Assembly (NCBI RefSeq): GCF_039537705.1
Contig: NZ_BAABBA010000011.1
Coordinates: 85,385 to 149,384 of the forward strand
Origin: Georgenia daeguensis
GTDB lineage: Bacteria; Actinomycetota; Actinomycetes; Actinomycetales; Actinomycetaceae
Direction of reading: 5' to 3'
DNA length: 64,000 nt
Shown: positions 6,278 to 15,758 of the stretch, one piece after another
Layout: the number at the start of each line of letters is the position of its first letter
Position numbering within the stretch: the first letter of the stretch is position 1
The notes under the pieces: generated by a model
Told to the model about the DNA's origin: nothing
Seen by the model: the letters and a program-made list of their open reading frames with translations, nothing else
Database searches by the model: none
Translations under genes and position numbers: made by a program

Positions 6278-7747
6278 ATGAGTCAGACCGCCTCGCCGCG
6301 TATCAAGCGCTCGCTGCGCCCGACGACGTCCGCCCCGCCCCAGGCCAAGCGCGCCGTCGTCTCCGGAACCTTCGGGTCCGCCCTCGAGTGGTTCGACTTC
6401 GCCGTCTACGGCGCCATGTCGGCCACCGTGTTCCCGGCGCTGTTCTTCAACGAGATGGACCCCGCGATGGGGATCCTCGCCTCCTTCGCCACGTTCGGCG
6501 TCGGCTTCTTCGCCCGCCCGCTGGGCGGGATCGTGTTCGGCCACCTCGGCGACAGGATCGGCCGCCGGAAGGTCCTGCTCAGCACGTTCATCTCCATGGG
6601 CGTGGCCTCCCTGATCATCGGCTTGCTCCCGCCGTACTCGGCGATCGGGCTCGCCGCCCCGCTGCTGCTGGTCGTCATGCGGTTCATCCAGGGCTTCGCC
6701 CTCGGCGGCGAGGCCACGGGCGCCCAGCTGATGACGATGGAGCACGCCCCCGAGGACCGCCGCGCGTTCTACGGCGCCCTGATGGCCATGGGCTCACCGG
6801 TCAGCCAGGTGGCGGCCAACCTCCTGCTCGCAGTGCTCTCCGGCGTGCTGAGCGACGCGGCGTTCCTCTCCTGGGGCTGGCGCGTCCCGTTCCTCCTGAG
6901 CATCGCGCTCGTGGCCGTCGGCATCTACATCCGCCTGAAGGTCGAGGAGACGCCGGTCTACCAGGAGGGCATGAAGGAGCTCGCGCAGGAGACGACCAGC
7001 CCGGCCGTGGTCATCCGGACCCACTGGGCCACGATGCTCCGGCTGATCCTGGCGTTCTCGCCGATCGTGCTGACCTTCTACATCGTCTCGGTCTTCGGCA
7101 TCAGCTACCTGACCACCCACGGCTTCACCCGGAGCCAGACGTTCACGATCATCATGATCTCCAACTTCCTCTCGGTGATCGCGATCTGGTGGGGCGGGCG
7201 CCTGGCCGACGTCTACGGCCGCCGCAAGATCCTCATGGTCGGCTCGATCGGCACGCTGGTCGCCGCCGTCATGTTCTTCGCCGTCGTGGACCTGGGGAGC
7301 TTCCCGCTCACGCTCGGGATGGTCGCCTTCGCCCTCGTCACCGCCCAGTTCGGCAACGCCGGCCAGGGTGCGCTCTTCGCCGAGGCCTTCCCCACCCACA
7401 TGCGCTACACCGGCTCCGCCCTGGCCCTGACCGGCGCCAACCTCATCTTCGCCGCCCCCGCGCCGTTCATCGCCTCCTGGCTGACCGGGCTCAGCGGCGG
7501 CAGCACCATCACCATCACGATCTTCTGGGTCGTCACCATCGCCGCCGCCATCGTCAACATGCTCCTCATGGGCGACGGGCGCACGCTCGAGGGCGGCACG
7601 CACCGCTTCGGCCGGTACCTCACGGCCGAGGAGACGAGGGCCGAGGACGCCAGGGCCGGCGGGGCGACGGCCCGAGGCACCGTTCCGCAGGCCGGCGCCA
7701 CCGTTCCGGGGGCCTCGCCCACCGTGCCGGCGGGGGTGACCCGATGA
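6278..7747 (+). CDS. MFS transporter, MHS type
   Basis: A 489-residue, 12-helix transporter. FGSALEWFDFAVYGAMSA at the first helix and GHLGDRIGRRK in loop 2-3 place it in the metabolite:H+ symporter group. FIQGFALGGEATGAQ and WGWRVPFLLS are further MHS hallmarks. It is clearly related to, but distinct from, the transporter at 3743. The C-terminal 50 residues are a hydrophilic tail with repeated TVP triplets. The ATG at 6278 follows GAAGGAG. It heads an operon reaching RarD: the next gene overlaps its stop (ATGA at 7744-7747). Control is probably by the operator pair at 6034 and 6064. Confidence 0.88.
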   Translation: MSQTASPRIKRSLRPTTSAPPQAKRAVVSGTFGSALEWFDFAVYGAMSATVFPALFFNEMDPAMGILASFATFGVGFFARPLGGIVFGHLGDRIGRRKVLLSTFISMGVASLIIGLLPPYSAIGLAAPLLLVVMRFIQGFALGGEATGAQLMTMEHAPEDRRAFYGALMAMGSPVSQVAANLLLAVLSGVLSDAAFLSWGWRVPFLLSIALVAVGIYIRLKVEETPVYQEGMKELAQETTSPAVVIRTHWATMLRLILAFSPIVLTFYIVSVFGISYLTTHGFTRSQTFTIIMISNFLSVIAIWWGGRLADVYGRRKILMVGSIGTLVAAVMFFAVVDLGSFPLTLGMVAFALVTAQFGNAGQGALFAEAFPTHMRYTGSALALTGANLIFAAPAPFIASWLTGLSGGSTITITIFWVVTIAAAIVNMLLMGDGRTLEGGTHRFGRYLTAEETRAEDARAGGATARGTVPQAGATVPGASPTVPAGVTR

Positions 7748-8109
7748 TCGTCGAGCAGCGCACCTATGTCCTGCACACCGGCGCCAGCCTGGCCGAGTAC
7801 CTCGACGCCTACGAGAACATCGGCCTGCCGGCCCAGAAGCCGATCCTGGGCGGGTTCCTCGGCTACTTCGTCACCGAGTTCGGCACCCAGAACGAGCTCA
7901 ACCACTTCTGGGCCTACGACGACCTCGAGGACCGGCGCGCCCGCCGCGCCGAGCTCGCGAAGAGCGAGCAGTGGCAGCAGTGCCTGTCCGTCATCCGACC
8001 GATGATCATGACGATGGCGAACAAGATCATGTACCCGACGACGTTCTCGCCGATCAGGTCGCTGCCCGTCACCGTCACCGACGCCGACACGGCGTTCTCC
8101 GCGAACTGA
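7744..8109 (+). CDS. NIPSNAP family protein
   Basis: A 121-residue single-domain protein matching NIPSNAP, a ferredoxin-like alpha/beta barrel fold (MIVEQRTYVLHTGASLAEYLDAYE start, then FVTEFGTQNELNHFWAYDDLEDR). Bacterial members sit in catabolic operons and are thought to be small accessory enzymes or binding proteins without a defined reaction. Its ATG overlaps the MFS stop (ATGA), so translation is probably coupled. Co-occurrence with SDR and flavoprotein genes points to a role in processing a ring or carboxylate intermediate. Confidence 0.82.
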   Translation: MIVEQRTYVLHTGASLAEYLDAYENIGLPAQKPILGGFLGYFVTEFGTQNELNHFWAYDDLEDRRARRAELAKSEQWQQCLSVIRPMIMTMANKIMYPTTFSPIRSLPVTVTDADTAFSAN

Positions 8110-8118
8110 GGAAGACAC

Positions 8119-8946
8119 ATGACCGTCACCCACACCATCACCGCCGACCCGTCCGCCGCCGCGACGCTCACGCGGACCGCGATCGTCACCGGCGGCGCCG
8201 GGGGTATCGGCAGCGCCATCAGCCGCCGCCTCGCCTCGGCCGGCTACGCCGTCGTCGTGGCCGACGCCGACGCCGACGCGGCCGAGCTCACCGCCGCGAC
8301 CCTGCCCGGGGTCGACGGCGCCGAGCACCGCGGCTTCGCCGGCGACCTCACCGACAGCGCCGTGAACCGCTCGCTGGCCGAGGTGGCGGCGGCCGAGGCG
8401 CCGATCGGCGTCATCGTCAACGCCGTGGGGATCTCCCCGAAGCGGGACGGTCGCAAGATCTCCTTCTTCGAGATGAGCGACGAGGAGTGGAACCGGGTGA
8501 TGGCGGTCAACGTCAGCGCCCCGTTCTTCCTCATCCGGGAGGCGTTCCGCCACATGCCGACCGACGGCACCGCGAGCATCGTCAACCTGCTCTCCATCAC
8601 CGCCAAGCTCGGCGCCGGCGGCGCGCCGGACGCCGTCTTCCCGCCGCACCTGCCCTCGACGGTCGCCTACGCGGCGTCGAAGGCGGCCCTGCAGAACCTC
8701 ACGGCCAGCCTCTCGCGCGAGCTGGCCGGCCACCGGATCCGGGTCAACGGCGTCGCCCCGGGCTTCGTCCAGACCCCGATGATGGGCGAGGTGCCGCCCG
8801 AAGGCCCGCTGCTCGACCAGGTGCCGATGCGCCGGTTCGCCCGGCCCGAGGAGATCGCCGACGCCGTCGCCTTCCTCGTCTCCGACCAGGCCTCCTACAT
8901 CACCGGCACGTCCCTGGACGTCAACGGCGGCTGGCTCACCTGCTGA
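8119..8946 (+). CDS. SDR family oxidoreductase
   Basis: A 275-residue classical SDR: TGGAGGIG cofactor loop near residue 23, an acidic run (VVADADADA) after beta-2 that favours NAD(H), NAVGISPKR near 102, the serine in LLSITAKLG near 155, and the YAASKAAL catalytic Tyr-Lys near 183. A C-terminal ITGTSLDVNGGW segment is standard. The ATG follows GAGGAAG by four bases. It is the second SDR of the island and only distantly like the one at 2892, so the two may act on different hydroxyl stereoisomers or steps. It is nine bases downstream of the NIPSNAP gene. Confidence 0.88.
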   Translation: MTVTHTITADPSAAATLTRTAIVTGGAGGIGSAISRRLASAGYAVVVADADADAAELTAATLPGVDGAEHRGFAGDLTDSAVNRSLAEVAAAEAPIGVIVNAVGISPKRDGRKISFFEMSDEEWNRVMAVNVSAPFFLIREAFRHMPTDGTASIVNLLSITAKLGAGGAPDAVFPPHLPSTVAYAASKAALQNLTASLSRELAGHRIRVNGVAPGFVQTPMMGEVPPEGPLLDQVPMRRFARPEEIADAVAFLVSDQASYITGTSLDVNGGWLTC

Positions 8947-9049
8947 CCTCCTCGCCGGCTCCACGGCCGGCCCCCGACGCCCGGCCGGGCGGGGCACCCC
9001 CACGGTCCCGCCCGGCCGGACCACCACAGACCATGAGAGCGAGATTCAC

Positions 9050-10498
9050 GTGTCCATCACCGAGAACACCTTTGACCTGGTCGTCGTCGGGTCCGGCATC
9101 GCCGGGCAGTCGGCGGCGACGACGGCGGCGGAGGCCGGCCTGCGGGTCGTGCTGCTGGAGAAGACGGAGAAGCTGGGCGGCTCGTCCGCGATGAGCGGCG
9201 GTTGGTTCGCGTTCTCCGGGACGCCGGAGCAGGCCGAGCTGGGCATCGAGGACTCGGCCGAGCTGTTCCTGAGCGACATGCTCGAGGCCGGGGAGCACCT
9301 CAACGACCGGGCGCTGCTGGAGGCCTACCTGGCCAACCAGGAGACGACGTACCGGTGGCTGAAGGACCACGGGGTCGAGTTCCGTGAGGTCGAGATCAGC
9401 TCGGGGATGTCCGCCCGGCGCGGCCACAACTCCGTCATCAAGGAGGTCCTGGCCCGGCTGCACGCGGACTTCACCGCGGCCGGGGGGCAGACCCGGCTCG
9501 AGCGCCGCGCGGTCCGGCTGGTCCGCGAGCCGTCCGGTCGGGTGACCGGCGTCGTGGCGGCCGCCCCGGACGGCACCGAGGAGCTGTACACGGGCCGTGG
9601 CGGGGTGGTGCTGGCCACCGGCGGGTTCTCCCGCGGGAGCGACCTGCTGAAGATCTTCGCCCCCGAGCAGCTGGCCGCCATCCCCTACGGGGGGAAGGGC
9701 AACACCGGCGACGGGCTGAAGATGGCCTGGAAGCTCGGCGCGGGTCTGGCGGACATGTCGTTCGTCTCGGGGACGTACGGCTCCCACCCGGAGACGGGGG
9801 AGGAGTTCCACGAGTTGCTGACCGCGTACTACATGGGCGCGATCATCGTGAACAAGAACGGCGAGCGGTTCGTCGACGAGTCCCTGGACTACAAGACCCT
9901 GGGCCGCGTGGTGCTCGACCAGCCGGGCGGCCTGGGCTTTGAGGTCTTCGACGCCAAGGTCCGGGCGAAGTCCCACCGCGGCATCCCGCTCAAGGACATC
10001 GACACCCTCGAGGAGATCGGCCACGTGTTCCGGGCCGAGACGATCGAGGAGCTCGCCGAGGCCGCCGGGATCGACCCGGACGCGCTGGTGCAGACCGTGG
10101 CGCGCTACAACGCCGCGATCGCCGGGGAGGGCACGGACGAGGTCGGGCGCACCAACCTGTGCAACGGGCAGGGCGACCTGCTGCCCATCGACACGGCCCC
10201 GTACTACGCCTACCCGGCCAAGTCGCTGATGACGACGACGTACTGCGGGGTGACGATCGACCCGTCCGGCCGGGTGGTCGACGTCGACGGGGACGTCATC
10301 GAGGGCCTGTACGCCGTCGGTGAGGTCACCGGCGGCTTCCACGGCGCCGCCTACATGACGGGCACCTCGCTGGGCAAGGGCGCCGTATTCGGCGGCATCG
10401 TCGCCCGGCACGTCGCCGACGAGCTCGGGTCCGACGAGCTCGACGCCGACGTCGAGCCCGCCGCCGCGAACCCCGCCGTCCGCGTCCCCGTCGCCTGA
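9050..10498 (+). CDS. FAD-dependent dehydrogenase, fumarate-reductase/KstD-like (1 of 3)
   Basis: A 482-residue FAD_binding_2 flavoprotein. The dinucleotide motif VVGSGIAGQSAA is near residue 10, then LLEKTEKLGGSSAMSGG, the RFVDE segment near 270, and a C-terminal flavin-closing GLYAVGEVTGGFHG. This layout is shared by flavocytochrome c fumarate reductases, tricarballylate dehydrogenase (TcuA) and 3-ketosteroid delta-1-dehydrogenases, which add or remove a C=C bond next to a carbonyl or carboxylate. No heme motif (CxxCH) or Tat signal is present, so it is cytosolic. The GTG at 9050 follows a weak GAGCGAG. It is part of the 6278-14542 operon. Confidence 0.85.
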   Translation: MSITENTFDLVVVGSGIAGQSAATTAAEAGLRVVLLEKTEKLGGSSAMSGGWFAFSGTPEQAELGIEDSAELFLSDMLEAGEHLNDRALLEAYLANQETTYRWLKDHGVEFREVEISSGMSARRGHNSVIKEVLARLHADFTAAGGQTRLERRAVRLVREPSGRVTGVVAAAPDGTEELYTGRGGVVLATGGFSRGSDLLKIFAPEQLAAIPYGGKGNTGDGLKMAWKLGAGLADMSFVSGTYGSHPETGEEFHELLTAYYMGAIIVNKNGERFVDESLDYKTLGRVVLDQPGGLGFEVFDAKVRAKSHRGIPLKDIDTLEEIGHVFRAETIEELAEAAGIDPDALVQTVARYNAAIAGEGTDEVGRTNLCNGQGDLLPIDTAPYYAYPAKSLMTTTYCGVTIDPSGRVVDVDGDVIEGLYAVGEVTGGFHGAAYMTGTSLGKGAVFGGIVARHVADELGSDELDADVEPAAANPAVRVPVA

Positions 10499-10576
10499 CC
10501 GCAGCGCTCACGCGCATCTGACCCCACCCGATCACCGTGGGCCGTCCCCGGCCCGCGTTGTCGAAGGAGACAAGCA

Positions 10577-12040
10577 ATGACTCACCATCACAAGGTCGAC
10601 GAGGTCAGGACCGCGGACGTCGTCGTCGTCGGGTCGGGCGTGTCCGGCTCGGCCGCGGCCATGACCGCGGCCCGGGCGGGCGCCCGCGTGGCCCTGCTGG
10701 AGAAGCAGGAGACCTTCGGCGGGTCGGCGGCCCTGTCGGCCGGGATGTTCTGGACCGCGCCGACCGTCGAGGCCTACCGGAGGCGCATCCCGCTGGGCGA
10801 CGTCGCGCTCGGCACCCGGCTGGTCGAGGACTACGAGGCCGCCCTCGCCGAGCTGCGTGCCTCGGGAGTCAGGGTGGCCGACGAGCCCAAGCGGGACATC
10901 ATGACCTTCGGCATCGGCTACTCCACCGACATCCGGGCGATCCTGGCCTGGTGCCGGGACGTGGTCGTCGCCGCGGGCGGGGAGGCCCGCACCGGGACCG
11001 CCGTCGTCGCGCTCCTCGACGACGGACGGAAGGTCACCGGGGTGGTGGCGTGCGAGGCCGACGGGCGCCTGGTCCGCTACGACGCCCCCGCCGTCGTCCT
11101 CACGACCGGCGGGTTCCAGGGCGCGCGGGACGAGCTGACCCGGCACGTCGGGCCGAACGCCGACCGGCTGCTGCTGCGGTCCAACCCGGGCAGCGTCGGC
11201 GACGGGCTGCGCCTCGCCCGCGCCGCCGGGGCCGGGGGGACGACGGCGATGAGCACGTTCTACGGCCACCTCATCGGCTACCCGGTCAACCGGTTCGAGC
11301 CGCAGGACTTCCTGCCGTCCTCGCAGTACTACTCCGGCTCGACGGTCTTCGTGAACCTGCGCGGCGAGCGGTTCGTCGACGAGACGCAGGGCGACGAGCT
11401 GCTCAACCAGGCGGTCACGTTCCAGCCCGAGGCGCGCGGCGTGCTGATCTTCGACGACCACGTCCGCCGCACCGAGGGCACCGAGGAGCCGTTCCCCGGC
11501 CTGGGCACCATCGACCGGTTCGCCGGGGCCGTCGAGGCCGGCGCCACCCACGCCGTCGCGGACACCCTCGAGGATCTCGTGGACGCCGTCGCCTCCTGGG
11601 GCATCGACCGCGAGAACCTCGCCGCCACCCTCGAGCGGTACACCGAGGTGGCGGCCGCGGGCGGGGGAGCGGCCCGCGGCGTCCCGGTCGCCCCCGGGGC
11701 GCGGGCGCCGCAGACCGGCCCGTTCTACGCGCTCATGGTCCAGCCGTCCATCACGTTCACCTTCGGCGGGATCCGCACCAACGCCGACGGCGAGGCGCTC
11801 GACCACGACGGCCGCCCGGTCCCGGGCCTCTACGCCGCGGGCGCCGACATCGGCGGGCTGTCGAACTACGGCTACGCGGGCGGGCTCGCCCCCGGCTACG
11901 TCACCGGCCGCTGGGCGGGCGCCTCCGCCGCGGCCCGGGCCGCGGACTCCGCCGCCGGCGGCCGCTCCGGCGTCGCAGACGGCCGCTCCGTCGCCGCGGA
12001 GGGCCGTTCCGACGCCGCCCTTGCCGGCGCGCTCCGCTGA
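10577..12040 (+). CDS. FAD-dependent dehydrogenase, fumarate-reductase/KstD-like (2 of 3)
   Basis: A 487-residue FAD_binding_2 protein with VVGSGVSGSAAAM near residue 17, LLEKQETFGGSAALSAG, GERFVDE near 268, and GLYAAGADIGGLSNYGYAGG near the C-terminus. The last point is close to the YAAGN-GG motif of ketosteroid-type dehydrogenases. The start ATG follows AAGGAGA. The C-terminal 30 residues are low complexity with three GRS blocks encoded by related DNA blocks near 11960-12015. It likely performs a dehydrogenation on the same pathway as its neighbours; a paralogue pair could act on successive unsaturation steps. Confidence 0.85.
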   Translation: MTHHHKVDEVRTADVVVVGSGVSGSAAAMTAARAGARVALLEKQETFGGSAALSAGMFWTAPTVEAYRRRIPLGDVALGTRLVEDYEAALAELRASGVRVADEPKRDIMTFGIGYSTDIRAILAWCRDVVVAAGGEARTGTAVVALLDDGRKVTGVVACEADGRLVRYDAPAVVLTTGGFQGARDELTRHVGPNADRLLLRSNPGSVGDGLRLARAAGAGGTTAMSTFYGHLIGYPVNRFEPQDFLPSSQYYSGSTVFVNLRGERFVDETQGDELLNQAVTFQPEARGVLIFDDHVRRTEGTEEPFPGLGTIDRFAGAVEAGATHAVADTLEDLVDAVASWGIDRENLAATLERYTEVAAAGGGAARGVPVAPGARAPQTGPFYALMVQPSITFTFGGIRTNADGEALDHDGRPVPGLYAAGADIGGLSNYGYAGGLAPGYVTGRWAGASAAARAADSAAGGRSGVADGRSVAAEGRSDAALAGALR

Positions 12041-12075
12041 CCCACCACCACCCATCACGAGGACGAGGAAGTCAC

Positions 12076-13614
12076 ATGATCTACACGGCAGATGTTCTGG
12101 TCATCGGCGGCGGCGGGTCCGGCATGAGCGCCGCGATCTCGGCGGCGACGTCGGGGGCCTCGGTCATCATCCTGGAGAAGTGCGCGGAGGTGGGCGGGTC
12201 GACCGCCATGTCGGTGGGTTCCTTCACCGCGGCGAACACCTCCTACCAGTACCGGGCGGGGGTGAACGACAGCATCGACCTGTTCGTGGAGGACATGAAG
12301 GTCGCCAACGGGGAGTTCGAGGCCCGGGAGAACAAGGAGCTGCGCCGCATCCTGGCGGAGAACGCCGGGCCGACCGTGGAGTGGCTCTCCAGCATCGGGG
12401 TGCAGTTCCTCGGCCCGACGCCGGAGCCGCCGTACGAGAAGCCGCGCATGCACAACGTGCTGCCGAACTCCAAGGCCTACCGCGAGGCGCTGCTGCGCGA
12501 GTGCCGCAAGCGCGGGGTGGCCATCTACACCTCGATGCGGGTGGACAACCTGCTGCGCAACGCGGCGGGCGAGATCATCGGCGCCTCCGCGAACGGGCAG
12601 AACTACTTCGGCCGCCGCGGTGTCATCCTGGCCACCGGGGACTACTCGGCCTCCACCGAGCTGAAGGCGAAGTACGTCGGCGAGGCCGCGGCCAAGGTGC
12701 CGCCGGTGAACCCGAACAACACCGGTGACGGGTTCTACCTGGGCACCGAGGCCGGCGGGGTCATGATGCAGATGGACCGCCTGTACGAGGGGCTCCGCTT
12801 CGCTCCGTCCACCCGACCCGACCCGATCAAGATGCTGCCGTCGGTGCCCGGGCTGACGAAGCTCATGCGGGTGGTGGTCGAGCGGCTGCCGAAGAACCTG
12901 CTCGCCTACGTGATCCGCGGGGCGCTGACGTCGTGGATCGGCCCGAACAACACCATGTACGCGGCGGGCGCGATCCTGGTCGGCCCCGACGGGCGGCGGC
13001 TGGCGAACGAGGACTCCGACAAGCTCATGGCCCGCGCGGTCGCGGCCACGGAGGCCAACACGGGCTACATGATCTTCGACGCCCGGGTCGCCAAGAAGTT
13101 CTCCGCCTGGCCCAACCCCGTCTCGACCTTCCCCGGCGTGGCGTACGCCTACGTCCAGGACTACAAGCGGTTCCGCCCGGACGTCTACCACCAGGCCGAC
13201 ACGCTCGAGGAGCTCGCGGAGAGCCTCGGGATCGACCCCGCCGCGCTCAAGGCATCGGTGGCGCGGTGGAACGAGCAGGTGCGTGCCGGCGCGGACGCCG
13301 AGCTCGGCCGCGAGCGGCTCGGCGACGGCATCACCGAGGGGCCGTTCTACGCGCTCGGCCCGATGAACGCCTACGTCACCCTCGCCGACGGCGGTCTCGC
13401 GGTGGACACCCAGCTGCGGGTCACCACCGAGGACGGGGAGGTCGTCCCCGGACTGTGGGCCGCCGGGTCCACCGGGCAGGGCGGGCTCCAGCTGCTCAAC
13501 CACGGCCTGCACATCGGCTGGGCGATGATCTCCGGGCGCCTCGCCGGGCGGCACGTGGCCCAGGCGCAGAACCGGCTCGACCTCAAGGTGGCCGAACCGG
13601 TCCTGACCCGCTGA
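12076..13614 (+). CDS. FAD-dependent dehydrogenase, fumarate-reductase/KstD-like (3 of 3)
   Basis: A 512-residue FAD_binding_2 protein. VLVIGGGGSGMSAAISAA starts at residue 7, then ILEKCAEVGGSTAMS, GRRLANEDS near 315, and C-terminal GLWAAGSTGQGGLQLLNHG, typical of KstD-like enzymes where GLQL contacts the flavin. It is more diverged from the other two than they are from each other at the C-terminus. The ATG follows GAGGAAG. RarD begins four bases after its stop, so it belongs to the same operon. Substrate unknown; an alicyclic or tricarboxylic acid fits the transporters nearby. Confidence 0.85.
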   Translation: MIYTADVLVIGGGGSGMSAAISAATSGASVIILEKCAEVGGSTAMSVGSFTAANTSYQYRAGVNDSIDLFVEDMKVANGEFEARENKELRRILAENAGPTVEWLSSIGVQFLGPTPEPPYEKPRMHNVLPNSKAYREALLRECRKRGVAIYTSMRVDNLLRNAAGEIIGASANGQNYFGRRGVILATGDYSASTELKAKYVGEAAAKVPPVNPNNTGDGFYLGTEAGGVMMQMDRLYEGLRFAPSTRPDPIKMLPSVPGLTKLMRVVVERLPKNLLAYVIRGALTSWIGPNNTMYAAGAILVGPDGRRLANEDSDKLMARAVAATEANTGYMIFDARVAKKFSAWPNPVSTFPGVAYAYVQDYKRFRPDVYHQADTLEELAESLGIDPAALKASVARWNEQVRAGADAELGRERLGDGITEGPFYALGPMNAYVTLADGGLAVDTQLRVTTEDGEVVPGLWAAGSTGQGGLQLLNHGLHIGWAMISGRLAGRHVAQAQNRLDLKVAEPVLTR

Positions 13615-13618
13615 CGGC

Positions 13619-14542
13619 ATGGACGCGATCGAGGCGAAGGACCGGCGAGACGGGCTGGCGGCGGCGCTCGTCAGCTACGTCACGTGGGGCTTCTTCCCGC
13701 TCTACCTCCTGCTGGTCTGGGACGTCCACGCCCTCGAGGTCGTCGCGCACCGGGTGGTGTGGGCCGCGACGGTGATGCTGGTGATCGTCGCCGTCACCCG
13801 TCAGCGGACAGAGCTGCTGCGGGTGCTCGCCGACCGGAGCTCCCGCAACCTGCTCGCCCTGGCGTCGCTGCTCATCGGCGTCGTGTGGTTCTTCTACGCC
13901 TACGGTGCGCTGACCAGCCGCGCCGTGGACGTCGCGCTGGGCTACTTCATCTGCCCGCTCGTGACGGTCCTGCTCGCGGTGACGGTCAACCGGGAGCGCC
14001 TGCGACCGGCGCAGTGGGTGTCGGCCGGCGTCGGGGCCGTCGCGGTCGTGGTGGTCACGGTCGGGTACGGGAGGTTCCCGTGGATCTCGGTCGTGGTCGC
14101 GATCGCGTTCGGTCTGTACAGCCTGGTGAAGAACCGGGTCGGACGCGGGGTCAGCCCCAGCGTCGGGCTGACGGTGGAGTCGATGCTGCTCGTGCCGTTC
14201 GCCGCCGTCGTCATCGTCACGATGTCGTTGACCGGGACCGCCACCTTCGCCGTCGGCGGGCTCGACGCCACGGACCTGTTCCTGGTGCTGTCGGGCCCGG
14301 TGACGATGTTCCCGCTGCTGCTCTTCGCGGCGGCCGCCAACCGGCTGCCGCTGTCCCTGCTGGGGAACCTCCAGTACCTCAACCCGGCGCTGCAGCTGGT
14401 CTCCGCGGTGCTGGTGCTGCGCGAGGACATGCCGCTCGCACGGTGGGTGGGGTTCGCGCTGGTGTGGGGGTCGTTGCTCGTGCTCGTGATCGACGGCGCG
14501 CGTGCTCGAGCGCGGGCCCGCCGGCTGGAGCCGGTGGGCTGA
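13619..14542 (+). CDS. rarD: EamA-type transporter RarD
   Basis: A 307-residue protein with ten predicted helices made of two EamA halves. The start region (DGLAAALVSYVTWGFFPLYL), ALTSRAVDVALGYFICPLV and FAAAANRLPLSLLGNLQYLNP are RarD signatures. The family was named for chloramphenicol resistance, but its physiological role is metabolite export or uptake. It begins four bases after the flavoprotein stop and is followed by a strong hairpin, so it is the last gene of the operon. Being in this operon, it may handle a product or by-product of the pathway, or be a passenger. Confidence 0.85.
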   Translation: MDAIEAKDRRDGLAAALVSYVTWGFFPLYLLLVWDVHALEVVAHRVVWAATVMLVIVAVTRQRTELLRVLADRSSRNLLALASLLIGVVWFFYAYGALTSRAVDVALGYFICPLVTVLLAVTVNRERLRPAQWVSAGVGAVAVVVVTVGYGRFPWISVVVAIAFGLYSLVKNRVGRGVSPSVGLTVESMLLVPFAAVVIVTMSLTGTATFAVGGLDATDLFLVLSGPVTMFPLLLFAAAANRLPLSLLGNLQYLNPALQLVSAVLVLREDMPLARWVGFALVWGSLLVLVIDGARARARARRLEPVG

Positions 14543-14590
14543 GCCCCTGAACGCCCTCCGGCACGACGGTGCCGGGGTGCGGTCGCGGCA

Positions 14591-14620
14591 AAGGGCCGGA
14601 GGCACCTGCCTCCGGCCCTT
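14591..14620 (+). terminator. Strong hairpin after rarD
   Basis: A perfect 13-14-bp stem (AAGGGCCGGAGGCA with its complement ending TCCGGCCCTT) and a tiny loop, followed by TCTGCC rather than a U-run. It ends the operon that starts at 6278. Confidence 0.75.
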
Positions 14621-14768
14621 CTGCCTCCCGACGGGCGGTAGCCCGCCGGTGGCCGCCGCGTCCTGCCGATCCTGCCGTGCACAGTGCTCGGGTCCGCGGC
14701 TGCACTGAGAGCGAAGCCGACCGGCGAACCGGTCCCCCGAAGCTCTACCTGCTCAGTACGACTTCAGG

Positions 14769-15758
14769 TCAGCACGACCTCAGGTTGGCGGCGTTGTTGC
14801 TCACCACGCCCGTGCCGCCGAGCACGACGACGTCGGTGGCGCCGAGGCGGGCGATCTCCTGCTTGGTGGCGGCGGGGACGCACTCCTTGCGCGTGAGCAG
14901 CAGGGGTCCGCCGTCGAGTGCGGCGATCGGGGCGCCGGCGAGGGCGTCCGGGTAGTCCGCGCCCGAGGCGAGGTACACGACGTCCGAGCCCTGCGGGTAG
15001 GTGTTCTTGGAGATTGCCGCCGTCGTCGCGTAGCGGTCGTTGCCCGCCCACCGCTGGACCGTGGCGCCCGGGACGATCGACTTGATCTGGCTGATCACCG
15101 AGTTGCTGATCACGCCGGTGCCGCCAAGGACGACGACCTTGGTGGGCTGCCCGTACTTGAGGAGCGAGGCGGTGGACTCCGGCAGGGAGGTGCTCCGGGT
15201 GAGCATGAGGGTGCCGCCCAGGCGGCCGGCTGCGGCGGAGCCGCCGAGCGCGTCCGGGAACGAGGCGCCGGTGGCGATGAACACGGTGGTGTCGATGCCG
15301 CCCGCCTCGAAGGCGAGCTCGGTGGCCGTCTCGTACCTGTCCCGTCCGGCAAGACGGTAGACGTCGTCGTAGTCCTTGAGCTGGCTCTCCACCAGGCTGC
15401 TCACCGCGCCGGCGCCGCCGGCGACGTTGATCCACAGCGGGTCCAGCCGCGACAGCTCGCTCTTCACCGACGCCGGGAGGACGCCGTCCTTGGGCACGAG
15501 GAGCAGGGGGCCCACCTCGGCCGCGGCCAGCGGGCCGGCGGCCAGGGCGTCGGGGAAGTCGACGCCCGAGGCGACGGTGACGGGGATCTCCTCGCCGGGG
15601 CCCGGCTCGAACGCCCACTGTGAGATGGCGACGGCGGTCTCGTAACGGTTCGCGCCGCCCAGCCGGTAGGTGGTGGTCTCGCCCTCGGCGGCGGCGGGTG
15701 CGGCCATCGCGAGGGTGGCGGCGACGCCGCAGATGGCAGCGGCGATCTTGGTGCGCAT
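14769..15758 (-). CDS. Secreted cell-wall-binding protein with three CWB2 repeats
   Basis: A 329-residue protein. MRTKIAAAICGVAATLAMA with AAPAAAEG looks like a Sec signal with cleavage after AAA near residue 24. The mature protein is three cell-wall-binding type 2 repeats of about 95 residues. Each starts with YRLGGANRYETA, YRLAGRDRYETA or QRWAGNDRYATT and contains an FPDAL or YPDAL motif and a VVVLGG-type strand. In Clostridium, CWB2 triplets bind anionic wall polymers. No enzymatic domain is attached, so it is an S-layer-like or structural wall protein. The frame is open further upstream, but the ATG at 15758 has AGGAG seven bases before it. Confidence 0.9.
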   Translation of the reverse strand: MRTKIAAAICGVAATLAMAAPAAAEGETTTYRLGGANRYETAVAISQWAFEPGPGEEIPVTVASGVDFPDALAAGPLAAAEVGPLLLVPKDGVLPASVKSELSRLDPLWINVAGGAGAVSSLVESQLKDYDDVYRLAGRDRYETATELAFEAGGIDTTVFIATGASFPDALGGSAAAGRLGGTLMLTRSTSLPESTASLLKYGQPTKVVVLGGTGVISNSVISQIKSIVPGATVQRWAGNDRYATTAAISKNTYPQGSDVVYLASGADYPDALAGAPIAALDGGPLLLTRKECVPAATKQEIARLGATDVVVLGGTGVVSNNAANLRSC

